Notes: generated by a model not told the origin, from the sequence alone. DNA of 64,000 nucleotides from Austropuccinia psidii (GCA_023105745.1 JALGQZ010000015.1:5107499-5171498), one strand, 5' to 3'; numbered from the stretch's first letter, positions 12,503-25,560 are shown. Numbers and translations: made by a program.

Positions 12503-12845
12503 GGTCCTAGATAAGACCTTAAACTGTCTGAATAATTAATTTATATTTTATCAATACCATTCAACAAAATCAAATCAAGAAAAAGTCCTTGATAAGACCT
12601 TAAACTGTCTAAATATCTCAATTTTATTTATTTATTTCTTCCATCATCAAACAAAATTAAGTCAAGCAAATGGTCCTTGATAAGACTCTAGAGCTGTCTA
12701 AATAGCTCTTTTATAATACTTATTCAAAAGCAAGACTCAAGAAAAGGTCCTGAGTATGACCTTAAACTGCCTCATCAACATCATTTTATGCTAATTACAG
12801 TCGCAGGACTAAAGCAGAGGTCCTGGACATGACCTTAAACTATAC
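12503..12845 (+). repeat. Array of five diverged units with a GGTCC...GACC core
   Basis: A core close to GGTCCTTGATAAGACC followed by TTAAACTGTCT occurs five times, starting near 12503, 12584, 12672, 12746 and 12819 (spacing 73-88 bp). Most cores have GGTC/GACC arms that could form a short hairpin. The intervening DNA is AT-rich. It lies between the coding region and the polypurine tract, where cis-acting RNA signals are possible. Confidence 0.7.
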
Positions 12846-13247
12846 CAATTTCTGTTTTATTATTAAGTTATTCATTTTATGGCAACACTGGTAAAACAAA
12901 TTGATTAAAAGGAGTCATTAATAGCTGGAAAGAATTTTTTATCAAATGGCAAGGGAAATCAATATCAATAAGTATTAATTATATTGAACAAGATTAATGA
13001 AAATATAAAAAAATAATAAAAACAAGAGAAAACAGGAATCAAATCAAGTAGGAAGGAGGGAAGATTCAAGAAACTAACATAAAGAACCACACAAAGGAAT
13101 TCTTGGAGGTTCAAAATTAATATAAAGATACACAAACAGAAACTATCAGCTGAATTTATTAAAATAAGCAGATTGAAGAAGAGAAATTCTCATTTTTAAA
13201 CACAGAATACTGTACTCGAAACTGGAATGCTGGGGACAGCATTAAAT
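12846..13247 (+). other. Non-coding 3' region of element G before the purine tract
   Basis: AT-rich sequence without recognised coding or repeat structure. It ends at the polypurine tract. Confidence 0.4.
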
Positions 13248-13258
13248 GGAGAGGGGGA
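13248..13258 (+). promoter_or_regulatory. Polypurine tract of element G
   Basis: GGAGAGGGGGA abuts the TG of the 3' LTR exactly. This is the expected plus-strand primer for reverse transcription. Confidence 0.85.
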
Positions 13259-15367
13259 TGTGGTATTCCATACCTTTTTACCAGTCTCAAGAATTCTTTT
13301 GAAAATTAAAAGTTGGAAAAAGATCAAGATCACAATGACCAATTCAGGAATCCACCACTGATCAGACATTATTAAATGACAAAAACAGAGTAATAGCAGC
13401 AACAGCATGGAGGGATGGAAGAATTTAGCATTCAGAATAGAAATAACCAACATATTTTAACAATTAAATAAATAATAGGGGAGTCCAATCTCATGGAATT
13501 ATTCAAGAAAACCTACATATAAACCTTACAGAATCAGCAATAGGCTTAATACATACAGAAAATCAAAATCACATGGGAAAAGTAACATTGTAACAATATA
13601 TCCACTCTGAATCCATCAGGAAGATTATATTACTAAGAATCCAATACATCAAAAAAATACAGTTCATGTGACACAAGGATCATCTGACAGTATCAAATAC
13701 AACTCAATACATGAAAATCTACTAAAACCTTAAAAACTACACAACAATACAGGAGTCCAAATAAGACTTATGCAGTCCACATCCATAAGATCTGGAAATT
13801 AAACAGCCACAGTATTATCAAAATTCAACTTAATTAAAATTCAACTGGCTGCATGCAAGGAAAATACACTAAACTGTAAAGTACACAGCAATTACAGTAA
13901 TCAAGAATTAAAGGTCAAGAAGATATCCCCACATTACACAGAATGATCACCTGGAACTAAATAAATCTTACAAACAAATTATACATGGGCTTATCCACAT
14001 GACACCATCTTCATCCTTTACTCACCAGCATTAATTCCCCAAGGCTGTGTAAGCTGACTAAATCAGTGTAAAGGAGGAGTGATCTGATACTTTTATCAAA
14101 AAAACCCACCAAAAAAAAACATCTCAATCTTAAATTTGGCCAAACAAATGATGAAATTATCTCAGTAATATGATACCATTCTTCATTTTACACACTAGCA
14201 TTGATCTCCCAAGGCTGTGCAAGATTACTAATGCAGTATAACAGATAGGACATCTGACTTTTGCTGCAAAAATCTACACCAGCAAAATTATCTCAAGGGC
14301 AAGAATAAAACTTTGCATGGAGAGCCCATGGGTACTTCTCACAACATATAAGGAGGCCTCTCTCTCTCATTTTCTCCTCTTCTCCCTATGAATGCCAAGA
14401 ATTATATACCAAGAAGGAGAATAATTATTCATCCCTTACTAGTAGGTTAATCTAGAAATTTTGATTATTAAATTACACTAGATAGTGGTTTATAAATAGC
14501 TGTAGTTAAGGGTAGGTCTGCCTATATTATAAATTCATCTATTGGTCAAAAACTCATATTCAACAAGTTAAAAAAGATATATTATTATACTCTTCTGACT
14601 AGAAGGCAAGTCATTATTATTATTATTTATCAAATTAAAAAATAACAAACAAATTTACACATTAGTAGTTTCATTAAGCTTACTATTAACAACTCTTATT
14701 ATCTATTATCATCCCTTTTATCATCAATTATTACTATCATAAGTAGTAATCAGTCTATAAACCTTCACCAGTATTCTTTTAAAAAATAACATATATTGGT
14801 GTTATTATCTATAATAATTCTTAGCTATCACTATTATTATTATCAAAAATATAGTTAACATATTATCAAAATTAGCTATCAACTAAAACTATTTAAAATA
14901 TAAAACAATATTATCATATATTTTCACTTTTACTAAATTTTATCAAATTAAACTATTATTCATTAAACAAAATACCTTTAACCAAGAAAACCACTTAAAT
15001 CACCACTCAGTACTATTATATCTATTATTAATTTTACTCAATCATTACTTTATTATCCTAAAAAATCACCTACAAATTTATCTTTTGAAATTATTTTATC
15101 TGAATTAGTATTATCATTTTATCATTAGTCTGATTATTGAATAGGTCTGATAGAGACTGCTAAAATGTCTTCTCTAGTTTTAAAGCCACAATCCTAAATA
15201 TTGATTTGTGAGCTCTGTAGGGAGATTGTTTAGTATATCCAGAGGGGAAGCTAAAACACCATTAGCACCCTTGGTTACACGATTATTTCAGCAATTCAAA
15301 ACTGTTTACCTGTCATTTCCCCCTCAAGGACTTCCTTATCCAATCCCACACTAAAAGGAGTTCTACA
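13259..15367 (+). repeat. 3' LTR of element G (2109 bp)
   Basis: It is colinear with 3903-6010 and ends CTACA directly before the GTAC target duplication (15368-15371). Scattered substitutions against the 5' copy show that the insertion is not recent. Confidence 0.93.
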
Positions 15368-18300
15368 GTACAAATTTGGCATAACAAGTCCAAATTTTTG
15401 ACAGAAAGCTTTCTCAAAAAGCTTTATTTATAATTTTAAAACATAGTTATTGAAAACAATTTGGGGAGGAGATTTATGCCTTTATTCAGTGTTTATTTGA
15501 TAGAAATATTGTAATTCATCCATAAGATATGAATTTTCTTCTGTGGGCTGTTGAAAGAAAGAGCTAAACCTTCAAGGGATCTATATGATATTGAGAATAT
15601 ATTTCACTAGAAGGTGGAAATATGCAATTCATTTATTGATTGATAAGCTCCATGTATTTTTTTTTGAATTATATTAAAGAAGAAAAATTTTATTTTACAT
15701 CACTTCTTCTGCTTTAAGAACTAAATAAGGAGAATTCAAATTACCAAATTATTACATAGGAATCCTTAGTTATTCTACAAAAATACACATGAAAGATCAA
15801 GATATTTCAATCTCTAGCTAAGTATTTGAATTTTGTTTGGCACAGTTCACTTAAACACAATAATTAGGACTTTTGAATCAATAAAAGTGGAAATTTAATT
15901 AAAGAAAGATACTTAGAACCAAATGGAATAATAAATTCAATATCCTAGGCACAAAGATCAAACAATTGAGTTGGATAATGATAAATCTTGTTCAAAACAT
16001 AAGATGATGCCGTTTTTGCCAAAAAATTTAGGTTCGAAATTTAAGAAAAACCACTTAAAAAGGCATATGGACCTCTGTTTTAGCTTAGAGTAACCTTTGA
16101 TTGTTAGAAATTATATAAATACCAGGTACTTTATTTTGGATATATTTTGAGCTTTGTCTGAATTGCAAACCTACCAAACCTTTCAATTATGTATTTGGCC
16201 ATCCACTAAGCCCAAAAAAAATAAAAAATGGGCCATCCTCAAGCTTAAAGTAATCATTAAATGAAAGCAATAATATGTTCTCCAAACAAATAATTAATAA
16301 ATCATGAATTGGGAATAATTCATTTCTATTCCTCAAGTTAACATTCATATTCCAATAATAACACATCCATTCCTTTATTCAAAAAGGAAATATTTATGGT
16401 CTTTTTTATTACTTTCTGAAAGCTTACTTTGGTCAAAAAATTACTAGATGCTCCTTCTTTGTACATAAATTAAGTAATTCAAGAAATTCTCAAAGACATT
16501 TAAAGAATTTTAAAATTTTAGCCACAGATAGAGGTCGTGAATATTTCAAGCATTGTATAACAATAAGGGAGAATATCTTATAATAAGACTTCTTTGTGTA
16601 CTTCCATGGACCATAATAGCTATATATGAGCTGTGATGAACCAACCAACATTGTTTTTCCGAATTTCCAAAACTTACAGGTTACCAGATTGGCTATTATT
16701 GAATTAAATATTTCTGTAAAAATTCATTTCAGCACAAACACAGTTGAAATAAGTTGGAGAATTTACCCAGAATACTTCAAAAATCATAAAATTATTTGAT
16801 GAAATTAATCAATAAATTCAAGAGTACTTATGATAGTAATTTTGATACAAAAAACCATAATTTTTAAGAAGAGACATATATTTAATATTCCAAAATAAGA
16901 TATAGATAATGAACTTGGAAATCTGATAAAATAATTATTCCATTAATCAGAAATAGAATTTCTTACAGTAAAATCTTTTATTATCAATTTAATGCTTTAT
17001 ATGAGTTTGAAAAGAGCCACCTTGAAGTTGATCCTTGTGACGAATGGAAAATTGGCTTTTCTAATCAAGAAGCATTTGAGAAATTTTAGATAGTAGGACC
17101 TCAATTCCACCTAATTTTAATTTTTATACCTTTAAAAAGAGAAAAATACGCTTGAATTCATTTTGATTAGTTCTAATGTGTGAAACTCATCCTAATTATA
17201 AATACTAACATTGAATCACACAATCAGACTGTCTCAAAATTACAGAAAACATCCATAATTTTTTTATTTCTTTGATTATTTGAGATTTTTAATCATATTT
17301 CTAAGAAACAAAGTAATAGTTTAGAGAGAATTTAGGTTTTATTTTAAGAATTATTCTCAGCTTCCATCAATGTCCAAACAGATTTATTATGAGAATATTT
17401 GTTTTAATTTCTCTGAAAGAATTGTGAATATAAATAAGACACTGATATTTAAATGCACTAGAGGAATCTACCCATATTGTAAGGCATGGATATGAAACTT
17501 TCATAAAATATCAAGTACTTTTCCTGTCCTCAAAATTTGTATAAGGTAGAATTATTTTAGAAATAGTAAGAAATAGTATTTTTAAAGAAAAAACATGCCA
17601 ATTTTATTTTTTTTAACTTTATAAGTATAAAACAATAATATCGTAAAAATTTATTTTTTTACCAACAATAAAGATTTACCAAAAAATACCCTACAAGAGA
17701 TATTTAAGGCTACAAAAGAAATTTCTTCAAGAGCAATTTCAATTGGAATTAATTGAGCAAAGGACTGCAAGCAATTAATTTAATAACAAATTCTTTAAAA
17801 AGATATTTTAAAGAGAAAACATGCCCAAAAGTGACCAGAGTGAATTTGGAAACAAAGTGACAAAGTTAACAGTGATGAAAGATTCTTTAATTCACTTTTG
17901 GGGTGGTTCAGGGGTAAAAATGATTATAAGAGTTACAAAAAATGATTATAATGATTTTTTAACGTAGTTTAAAGGTTCAAAATGCTTAAAAAAGGGTGGC
18001 TGGAATCTTTTATTGATTGGTTTACCAGGGTTTAAAATAATTATAAAAGGAAAAGATTCTAACATTAAGAGAAAAGTGGGGCAAAGAAGACATTCTTTAA
18101 TAGCCATCAGTTTTCTTACTCCAAAAGTAAAATTTACTCTTGTCAGTCGTTAAGAACAGTCTGCCAACAGAAAAGCCAATTATGACATCATTGAACCCTG
18201 GTTTAGACCAAAAAAGGGCCAGTTTAAGCCATTTTTTACTATTTTTAGCCATTTTAGACCCTTAAATCAGACATCACAAGAGCAATACCTGGTCTAGAGC

Positions 18301-18378
18301 CTTCAAAGGACATCAGAATGTGTGTAAGAGGCGTAGAAATCAGTTAAAGCTGTTGCTACTAACATTGTTTTAGCTTAA

Positions 18379-18416
18379 GGGTAGTTTTACTCTCTTGGCA
18401 GCAGTTAAAACTACCC
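18379..18416. repeat. Inverted repeat, 11-bp perfect arms
   Basis: GGGTAGTTTTA at 18379-18389 is matched by TAAAACTACCC at 18406-18416 with a 16-nt loop. Confidence 0.7.
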
Positions 18417-18507
18417 TGGTTGGTATCAAAACCTAATTCCAGGCCAAAATTAATGAACTCTTGCATGCATTTTGACATCCCACGCCAGTCAGCAAGGATT
18501 TTGGGGG

Positions 18508-18530
18508 TCTAGCTCCCCCTTAGAGCTAGA
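18508..18530. repeat. Inverted repeat, 8-bp perfect arms
   Basis: TCTAGCTC (18508-18515) and GAGCTAGA (18523-18530) with a 7-nt loop. A C-rich tract follows at about 18540. Confidence 0.65.
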
Positions 18531-19225
18531 GTGTCTTTTCCCCCCCAGTATTAATCTTTTCAATTTATTTTTTCTTTAATTTCTCATCATGTAATATAAT
18601 TAAAATTTACACATTTAATTCAATTGAGTTCTTAATTACACATCTGTAATAATTGATACGTCATATGTAAATCAAAGTTCACTTATGTAATACACGCGCA
18701 CATTTTGACATTTCAATTGAATTCAATTGAAAATACTTCAATTCCTCATAACTTCTAAACTAAATACAACACCTCAATTTTAACACAAAATTAACACCAC
18801 ATGTGGTGTGAATTCATTTAAGGTTTTGAGGATTTTCATACCTTTGTACAAAAAATACTAAAAAGTTAATTTAAGCTTATTTAGAGTTGAGTTACAGAAA
18901 TTTCAGCCAGAGGTGACCCCACTTTTTTTTATGAGGAATCCAAAGGTGTGATAATTTCTTTATGTTTATTTATTGGATAAAAAGTTGTAATATATTTTCT
19001 ATAACTTGTTACCAAAAATATTTCAATTTCACAATATTTATTAAAAATTCATTTTTACTTAATTTTTACAAGTAAAAATGTAATTTCATAATTTTACATT
19101 TTATTGTAATTTCATTTTTAAATTATAATTAAATTTTGATTTTTAAATATAGATTGTATTTATTTTTCAATTTTTATTTTTATAATAGAAATAAATTTCA
19201 TTTATTTATATTTGTATCTTAATTT

Positions 19226-19275
19226 ATCATTTGTGGTCTTTTTGGGTATATAAAAATACCTCTAAGGCTCACACA
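19226..19275 (+). repeat. Probable end of a diverged LTR-C copy
   Basis: The motif TTTGGGTATATAAAAATACC followed by TCTAAGGCTCACACA matches the 3' ends of the copies at 26466-28380 (reverse) and 56830-57912. Similarity further upstream is weak, so I cannot define the other end. Confidence 0.45.
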
Positions 19276-20786
19276 CATAAGATAATTAGTTTGAATTCCC
19301 TTTTTTTGATAGAAACTATTGTTAATTTGAAAATTTCAGAAGAAGTATATGCAATTTAGTATAAGCACCAAAAATCACTTATTATCTTCAGGGTAGTAAT
19401 TTAATATAGAATATGAATTCATTTAATCAAAATATCTAAAAAAAAACCTTTGATAATATTTCAAAAATTGATGTCATCAAAAAATGCATTTAGCCACCAT
19501 TCAAGGAATTCTTATAAAATCCTATAAAAAGATATCTATTTGTTTTAATTTATTTTTATTCATTTAATATTGAAGATATTTACAATGATTTTGAGAGAAG
19601 TACCCTGTTTAATTAAGTTTTACTTGATAAGAATTATTTCCCCTCTTTTATTTTTCACAAGATAACTAAATAATTAATTGATTGAAATCATAAACTCATA
19701 TTTAATGCAATTGACCTACTATAAATACAAAAATAAGGTGTTATACCACATTTTTTCAAATTTATCTAAATTTTAATCATGAATGAACATTTAACTTCAA
19801 ATTTCGCGAAAGAAAAATGAAAGAATTTCAAGCTTATTGACCCTTAAAAGTAAATAATTAATGAAGAGGTTCATATTCCTCTTTATAAAATGGAGAAAAA
19901 TACACAATATATGAAAGTTACATTAGAAATTTGAATTATAGGAATATTTTATCCAGGAGCTAAATAACATTCTGTAAAGTTTTATATTAACAATTGTTTC
20001 CAAATAATTTTGCCTTTGATCATACAAACATGAATTCAGGTTTCAAAACTGCTAAACTATTATCAAAGTCAATTTTTGTTTTTTGAAGCTTTTTACTATA
20101 GCAAAAACCATTGGTTCTTTGGGTGTTTTCTGATATTATATTCTTGTATTTAATCACTTTATTAATTTCAATGTACCCAGATTTGACACCTTTTGTGGCA
20201 CAGGAGCAAAACACTCTTCTTTAAAATATTGAAAGAGATTGAAATCAAAATTATTTCTTTGAGTGATATTTAAGGTGTGAGATATGATTTTAGAAAAAGA
20301 TATATTTCATTAAAAAAAATTTGAATCCAGATTATTTTTCTTTAATGATAAAAAATCATGCCTTACAAAACTATTCTTGAAATATTCCAAATGACAGGAA
20401 GAGTTTCAAATTAAGGTTCTGGAAAACTAATATGATTTTTCAAAAAATGAAATACCTTACATTATTTTACCAACAAATTATGTTTTTTTGACTAGATTGT
20501 GGAAAAAAATGTATTTTTCTAGCAGAAAAAAGGAAAACACCCCATTTTCTTTAAACAATAATCAAAAACAGTGTCAAAATTGTTTTTAATTTTTCAGGTT
20601 TAATTTTTTATGTGTTGCCTTACAAATGGTAATGATTACTTTGAATATCTTTTTCTAAGAAATTTATTTTCTAAAAAGAAACATTGTAACAATTTCAAAA
20701 TTCTTTGCAAAAATAATGAAAGTTATTCTAACATTTGGATTTGAATTATTTTTTTTGAAGGAAGGTGAAAGCATTGAGAGATTTCA

Positions 20787-22118
20787 TGTCAGGCTGAGTC
20801 TATGATGAAGTTATAATAAGGCTATGTAGAACTTTAACTACAACTGTCACATGGTAAAAATTGATAAAAAAAGGTTTGGTATGATTGATGAGGGTTTAAA
20901 TAGATTAAGAAGGGCTTTACTATAAGAAATAGTGGTGGTGAGCACTTTTGAAAGCCCTGATTGCAGTCTTACCAGTTGGATTACTATAATAAGAACTATA
21001 ATATTTAAGTTTAAAGTATACCTTACTTGTGTTCCAAGAGTATAAATGCGTTTAACAGTTTTACTTCATAGTAATTTAAGAACAGGATGGGGAAACCTTT
21101 TCTGGTGGAGAAAAGGTCCTTTTTTATCCTAAAATTGGCTGAAAAAGTCTTTTAGACCTTTCCACGTAGGGAAAGTGAAGATTTTCCACTTCCAGGGACT
21201 TTCTTGTGATTTTCAAAATGCCTGTATAGCCTGTATTGGGCTCAGATGTGGTTTTGAAACCACATCTGGGCAGTTTTCACCAAAACAGGGTGAAATTTAT
21301 CATCTGGGGACCACACAGCCCTCATGATGTGTATTATGTGTAGAATGCTGTACAAAACCTGTATGAAACCCCATTATTGACCAAACTATGAGGTATTGAA
21401 ATTTAAGCAAGATTCTGTGTCTTATTGACACCTCATAATCAGAGTTGTGGGATACTATCCCACAGAAAAGGTTTATTGGCCCAATTGTGGGATTTTAACC
21501 TTGAAACTGCTATATCTCAGTCCGATTTTGAGATATCATGCTCAAAGTTGGTTCATTGTGTATCCCTAGATGTACTCTACACAATGGTACCTCATTTGGC
21601 ATGGGTAAAATTAAATATGGCAAAGTTATGCCATGTGCAAGATTTTGTGTACATATATATGATTTTTCTTAAAGCTGTATGGAGCTTGTTTGCTCCATAC
21701 CTTTGGTTATAGATATAATGTGGGGAATTGGATGGCACCATCAGGTTACCCTCATTGTACTCTTTCAAAAAAACTCCAATTTAGGTATCTCACACTAAAA
21801 CTGTCAAAGTTAGATGAGAGGTGGATATTTTCTTCTTCCTTATTTGACCTTACTTTGGTCATAACTTCAGTCATTCTGATGCTAGCTCAATTTTGCTAGT
21901 AACATTTGATAACCCTTACTTAGAGCTTCATTTTGAATACCCATGTGATGGGGTTAAGCCTCTTCCTCTGAATTTTAGATGGGAGGTGAAAATCAAGGTT
22001 TATGCTCTTTTGAGCCAATTTGGCTCAGCTCCATGTTTTGGTGGTATCTTAGCTTTACCATTGGCTTATGCTATTTGGCTGTCATGCTTGTGCTCTGGTT
22101 TTGAGTCACAGGCTGACA
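20787..22118 (-). repeat. 3' LTR of element L (1332 bp)
   Basis: On the plus strand it starts TGTCAGGCTG and ends ACAGGCTGACA, the same ends as the LTRs of M. It is about 100 bp shorter than the 1.44-kb siblings. It holds the conserved double hairpin at 21243-21295. Open frames on the plus strand here are accidental. Confidence 0.88.
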
Positions 22119-22130
22119 TACCCTCCCTCT
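22119..22130 (-). promoter_or_regulatory. Polypurine tract of element L
   Basis: Minus-strand AGAGGGAGGGTA directly precedes the 3' LTR. It is identical in kind to 32662-32673 in M. Confidence 0.8.
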
Positions 22131-22142
22131 AAAAAAGGCTCA

Positions 22143-23450
22143 TCATTGATGAGACTTTTCAGTCCTACTAGAGGCCCTTAATCTCCTTAGATTAAGGCTT
22201 CCATCTGGTATGGCATCATATGCCAACCTTTTGTCTGTATCTGCTGTCTGGTTTGTAAATCTGATCAATTACTGTCTCTGCTATTTACCATTCAGTCTTA
22301 TCTTTCTGGCCTTGATGATTTTCTTCACAGGGAAAGGGGAGTCTTCCAACTCCACTATTACTGGTGGAGTGGGATTTTTCTTCCTGGAGGGTAACTTATC
22401 CTCCTCTGTATGGAAGTAGGGCTTAAGCAAACTCACTGGGAATACTGGGTGTTTCCTAGAAAATTCCTCTGTGAGTTTGACCTCCACTGCATTTTTCTCT
22501 ATCAGCTTAATGAGAGGGAAGGGCCCTAAAAATGAGTCTCTCATGTTCTTTGGTCCCTTGAGACTGTTGAAGTTGAGTGTGGACACCAATACGTGGTCCC
22601 CTTCTTTGAAGTCAGGTTCAATGTGAGATTTGTCCCACCTCTTTTTACTGTATTCGTTTTCCTCAGCTATGCATCTAGCAGCTGTATCACAATTCCTCTT
22701 CCACATATCATGGAATTCTTCAGCTTTTGGGTGGATAGTCAGAGGATTTTTCTTCAGGTGATCCACAGGCAATAGGGTGTTCCACCCTTTTTCTACCAGT
22801 GAGGGTGATTTCCCTGTGGTGGAGTGCTGGCTTGTGTTGTAAGTCAGTTGGACTTCTGGTAAAAGGGTAACCCAATCATGGATGTATCCTTCATGGTCCT
22901 TGTATTCCATGCCATAGGCACAGAATCTTCTGTTGATGTCCTCCATTGTTTGGATAATCCTTTCAGCTAAACTATCTGTCTGTAGGTTGTAAGCTGTGGA
23001 AAATGAAAGTTTAGTACCAAGCATGTCATTCAATTTGGTCCAAAATTCTGATGTGAATTTTGAGTCCCTATCAATAATAATAATTTTAGGGACTCCACAG
23101 GTCCATATTATGTTATTCCAAAATAACAGGGCAGTATCCATTGCTGTGTCCTCCTTGTTACATGGTAAGCACCTCACACTCTTACTGAACCTATCAACTA
23201 TGATCAGGGAAGCATTGAAGTTTTCTTTGCCTCCTGGGACAAGTCCTGTAACCCAGGCCATGTTGATGGTTTCCCATGGGTGTTTGGGTTCTTCTATGTG
23301 TTAAAGTATCCCATAATTCTCCCCATGTTTTCTATTTGCGTTCTGGCATCTTTCACAAGTGTTTATATACTAACTCAACTCTTCTTCCCATCTGGGCCAC
23401 CAATCTGTGCTTGCTACCCTTTCCTTGGTCCTGTCTTCACTCATGTGTCC
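22143..23450 (-). pseudogene. pol: Integrase and chromodomain-like tail of element L, broken
   Basis: The main open piece is 22281-23261. It carries the DDE integrase core: the first Asp is replaced (NMAWVTG where M has NMDWVTG), the second lies in DRDSKFTS, and the Glu in SLAERIIQ. It continues through an SH3-like region ([17 protein letters not shown]) to a basic end, [11 protein letters not shown] stop cuts the chromodomain-like tail, whose remnant reaches 22143. The siblings show that it belonged to one Gag-Pol frame. Loss of the first catalytic Asp would abolish DNA joining. Confidence 0.85.
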
Positions 23451-24523
23451 CATATAGGGGCAGCCATGGAATTACAGCAGGATCAGGGATATATGGTCCC
23501 TGTTTACTACTTTGAGTGCACTTGTGTGCTTCTTTCTCTGGTAGATCAGGCCATCTACAAGAAAAAACTTGTTTTCCTTATAGTCCCCCAACCAGGGTTC
23601 CTCTAGCTGGGATTCCAGTTCTGGGCTCCTGTACCTCTGTTGAAGGAGTTGCAACAATATGCCATGATGTTTGTGTTAGGCATATTTCTTCATTATTGCA
23701 CTAAAGAATTCATTATGCAGCTCTGAGGAACCTATTCCCAATATGGGAGTTTCTGTCCCTTCTGATGCAGTGTATCCACTTTCTGGGGTACCACTTCTTG
23801 GTGCCCATTCAGAAGATCTGAAGTTTTTCCTCCTTTCTATTTCCATGAAATTTATAGAAATGTTGTCTGCTACTTCAGGGCCGGTGGCTGGGTTGCTTTT
23901 GACATTGTCTAGTGGCCATCTGCATTGGTGTGGCTTTTTCCCTCCTTGTATATGATGGTTATATTGCCTCTATACTCTTGGATGGCTATTTTACACCTGA
24001 ACATGTGTCTGTTGGTAGTCTTCATGTTAAGTCAAGACTTCAACGCTGTGCAGTCTGTGCAGACTTTGAATACTGCACACTCCAAATAATAGTGGTATCT
24101 CTTTAGAGCCCAGACTAAGAATAGGCATTCAGTATGGATGGCCCCATACCTGGCTTCTGAATCTTTCAGTTGCCTATAGATGTAGCATATTACTCCCTCT
24201 CTTGGTTTACCATCTACATTTTTTCTCTGGTGAAGGGCTGCTCCTAAGCCTTGGATACATTCTGCATCTATGTATAGCTTGAATGGTAGTTCAAAGTCAG
24301 GTACAATGAGCACGGGTGCATTTGTAAGTTCACTTTTGATCCTCTCATATGCATCCCTTCTTTCATTGGTAATCTCAAAAACTACCTCTTTTGAACGTAA
24401 CTTGTATAGACTACTAGTTATGTGGGCAAATTTCTCATGTGGCTTCTGTAGTAGCCTACAAACCCAAGAAAAATTGCACCTCTTCGACGTTCTTTGGTAC
24501 TGGCTTTGGCAGTACTTCTTCAA
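23451..24523 (-). pseudogene. pol: RNase H, connection and zinc-binding region of element L, broken
   Basis: 24032-24523 contains the RNase H part (LYIDAECIQGLGAALHQ, EARYGAIHTECLFLVWAL). 23472-23657 contains the segment before the integrase zinc finger (SPELESQLEEPWL, HTSALKV, DHISLIL). Several frame changes and stops separate them. RNase H removes the RNA template during reverse transcription. This copy cannot be functional. Confidence 0.8.
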
Positions 24524-25560
24524 ATGTATTCTGGTCTATGGCCAGACTAAGGCCTGAGACTTTGTGTCCCAGTGCCAGTAACTCTTGTTGGCCAAAATTT
24601 CAATTTTTAAGTCAAAGTTTCAGATTAATGAGTTTGCACTTACTTAGTACTCTGTCTATGTACTGCACATGGTCTTCCCATGTCTCTTAGTATGTAATTA
24701 TGTCATCAATATATATCGCAATCCATACTTCCAATATTTACTCTTGAAAAAATTGTGGCAATCATCCTTTGGAAGTGGGCTTTGCAGTAATTTTATGGAG
24801 TTTGGTTTAACTCCCCTCTTGTGAAAGCCTTCCATCCAATCCATCTTGGTATGTATTTGGCTCTTTCAAGTTTTTCTAGGGCATGGGGTACCAGTCAGAT
24901 TTTGTGTAGTTCTTCAGGGCTCTGAAATCTCCACACAGCCTAGATTTGCCATCATGCCAGGTGATAAGGACGAGAGTGGTGATTTCTACTATTTCATTAT
25001 TTCCTATCTTCCTGATGACATCCATGTCTAGGAGTTTATTGACATCTTTTTGAATTTCCTTACTAGTTTCCAGAGTTTCTGGGTATAAAGGCCTTCTCAG
25101 AATGGGTGGATAGGGTCTTTCCACATCCAGATTTAATTCTATATAATGCCCCTTATTTTTCCTAATGGTTCTTTACCAATGGCAAATGTTGGTCTAGTTC
25201 TCCTCAGCATCTTCAGTAAACTAATTTTTGGTTTAGTGGTGAGGGTAGTGCTGAAATTGGCCCTCCTTGAATTCATTCAGTACTTCTTCTAGAGGGTCCT
25301 GGGTAGATATTTGGTATATGTCAAGTGAAAATTTCTTTTCCTTGTTTATTCCAATAGTAATATGCCTGTTTCTACTATTTTAAATATCAATTCCATACAT
25401 CCTCTTGTAGTCTGTTCCCAGTAAAAACCCTTGGATGTGGGCATCTTTAAGCACAACAAACTCTGGGTTGAGTCTTATATTACCTTTCCTATGGGGTATA
25501 ATTATCTCTTTGATAATTTTCCCAATAGATTATATCTTCCCTGATGCACTTTGGAAGTTC
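24524..25560 (-). pseudogene. pol: Reverse transcriptase of element L, broken, with an internal deletion
   Basis: 24876-25124 has the RT fingers (RPYPPILRRP, LCGDFRALKNY). Further on, the residues between the SMKLL-like segment and the HFQRM-like segment, around 24770-24800, are missing compared with M and P2. The deletion removes the MPFG block. The active-site YIDD region survives near 24710. The segment upstream towards 25560 matches the protease-RT linker. Confidence 0.78.

Larger units (their letters stand above)
3903..15367 (+). mobile_element. Element G: full-length LTR retrotransposon with Gag and protease only
   Basis: Two direct repeats of about 2.1 kb (3903-6010 and 13259-15367) bracket a 7.2-kb interior. 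The ends are TG and CA. The 4-bp target duplication GTAC stands at 3899-3902 and 15368-15371. A primer site follows the left LTR and a purine tract (13248-13258) precedes the right one. The interior encodes a decayed rust-type Gag and a decayed retropepsin, then a long unrecognised frame, then about 2.3 kb of non-coding DNA. No RT, RNase H or integrase motif was found in any frame, so it should depend on a helper element for copying. Confidence 0.9.
15368..20786. other. Unassigned, mostly AT-rich DNA
   Basis: No credible gene. 17840-18560 is less AT-rich than its surroundings and holds two clear inverted repeats (18379-18416 and 18508-18530), and may be a decayed mobile element. 19226-19275 resembles the end of LTR family C. 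The rest shows nothing that I can name. Confidence 0.5.

Noticed and set aside
21425..22132. Plus-strand open frames in the L 3' LTR and the matching ones at 29595-30176, 31644-32733 and 58334-58955
   Set aside because: They lie in LTRs, differ in extent between LTR copies, and have no recognisable motifs. Similarity between them is only LTR similarity.
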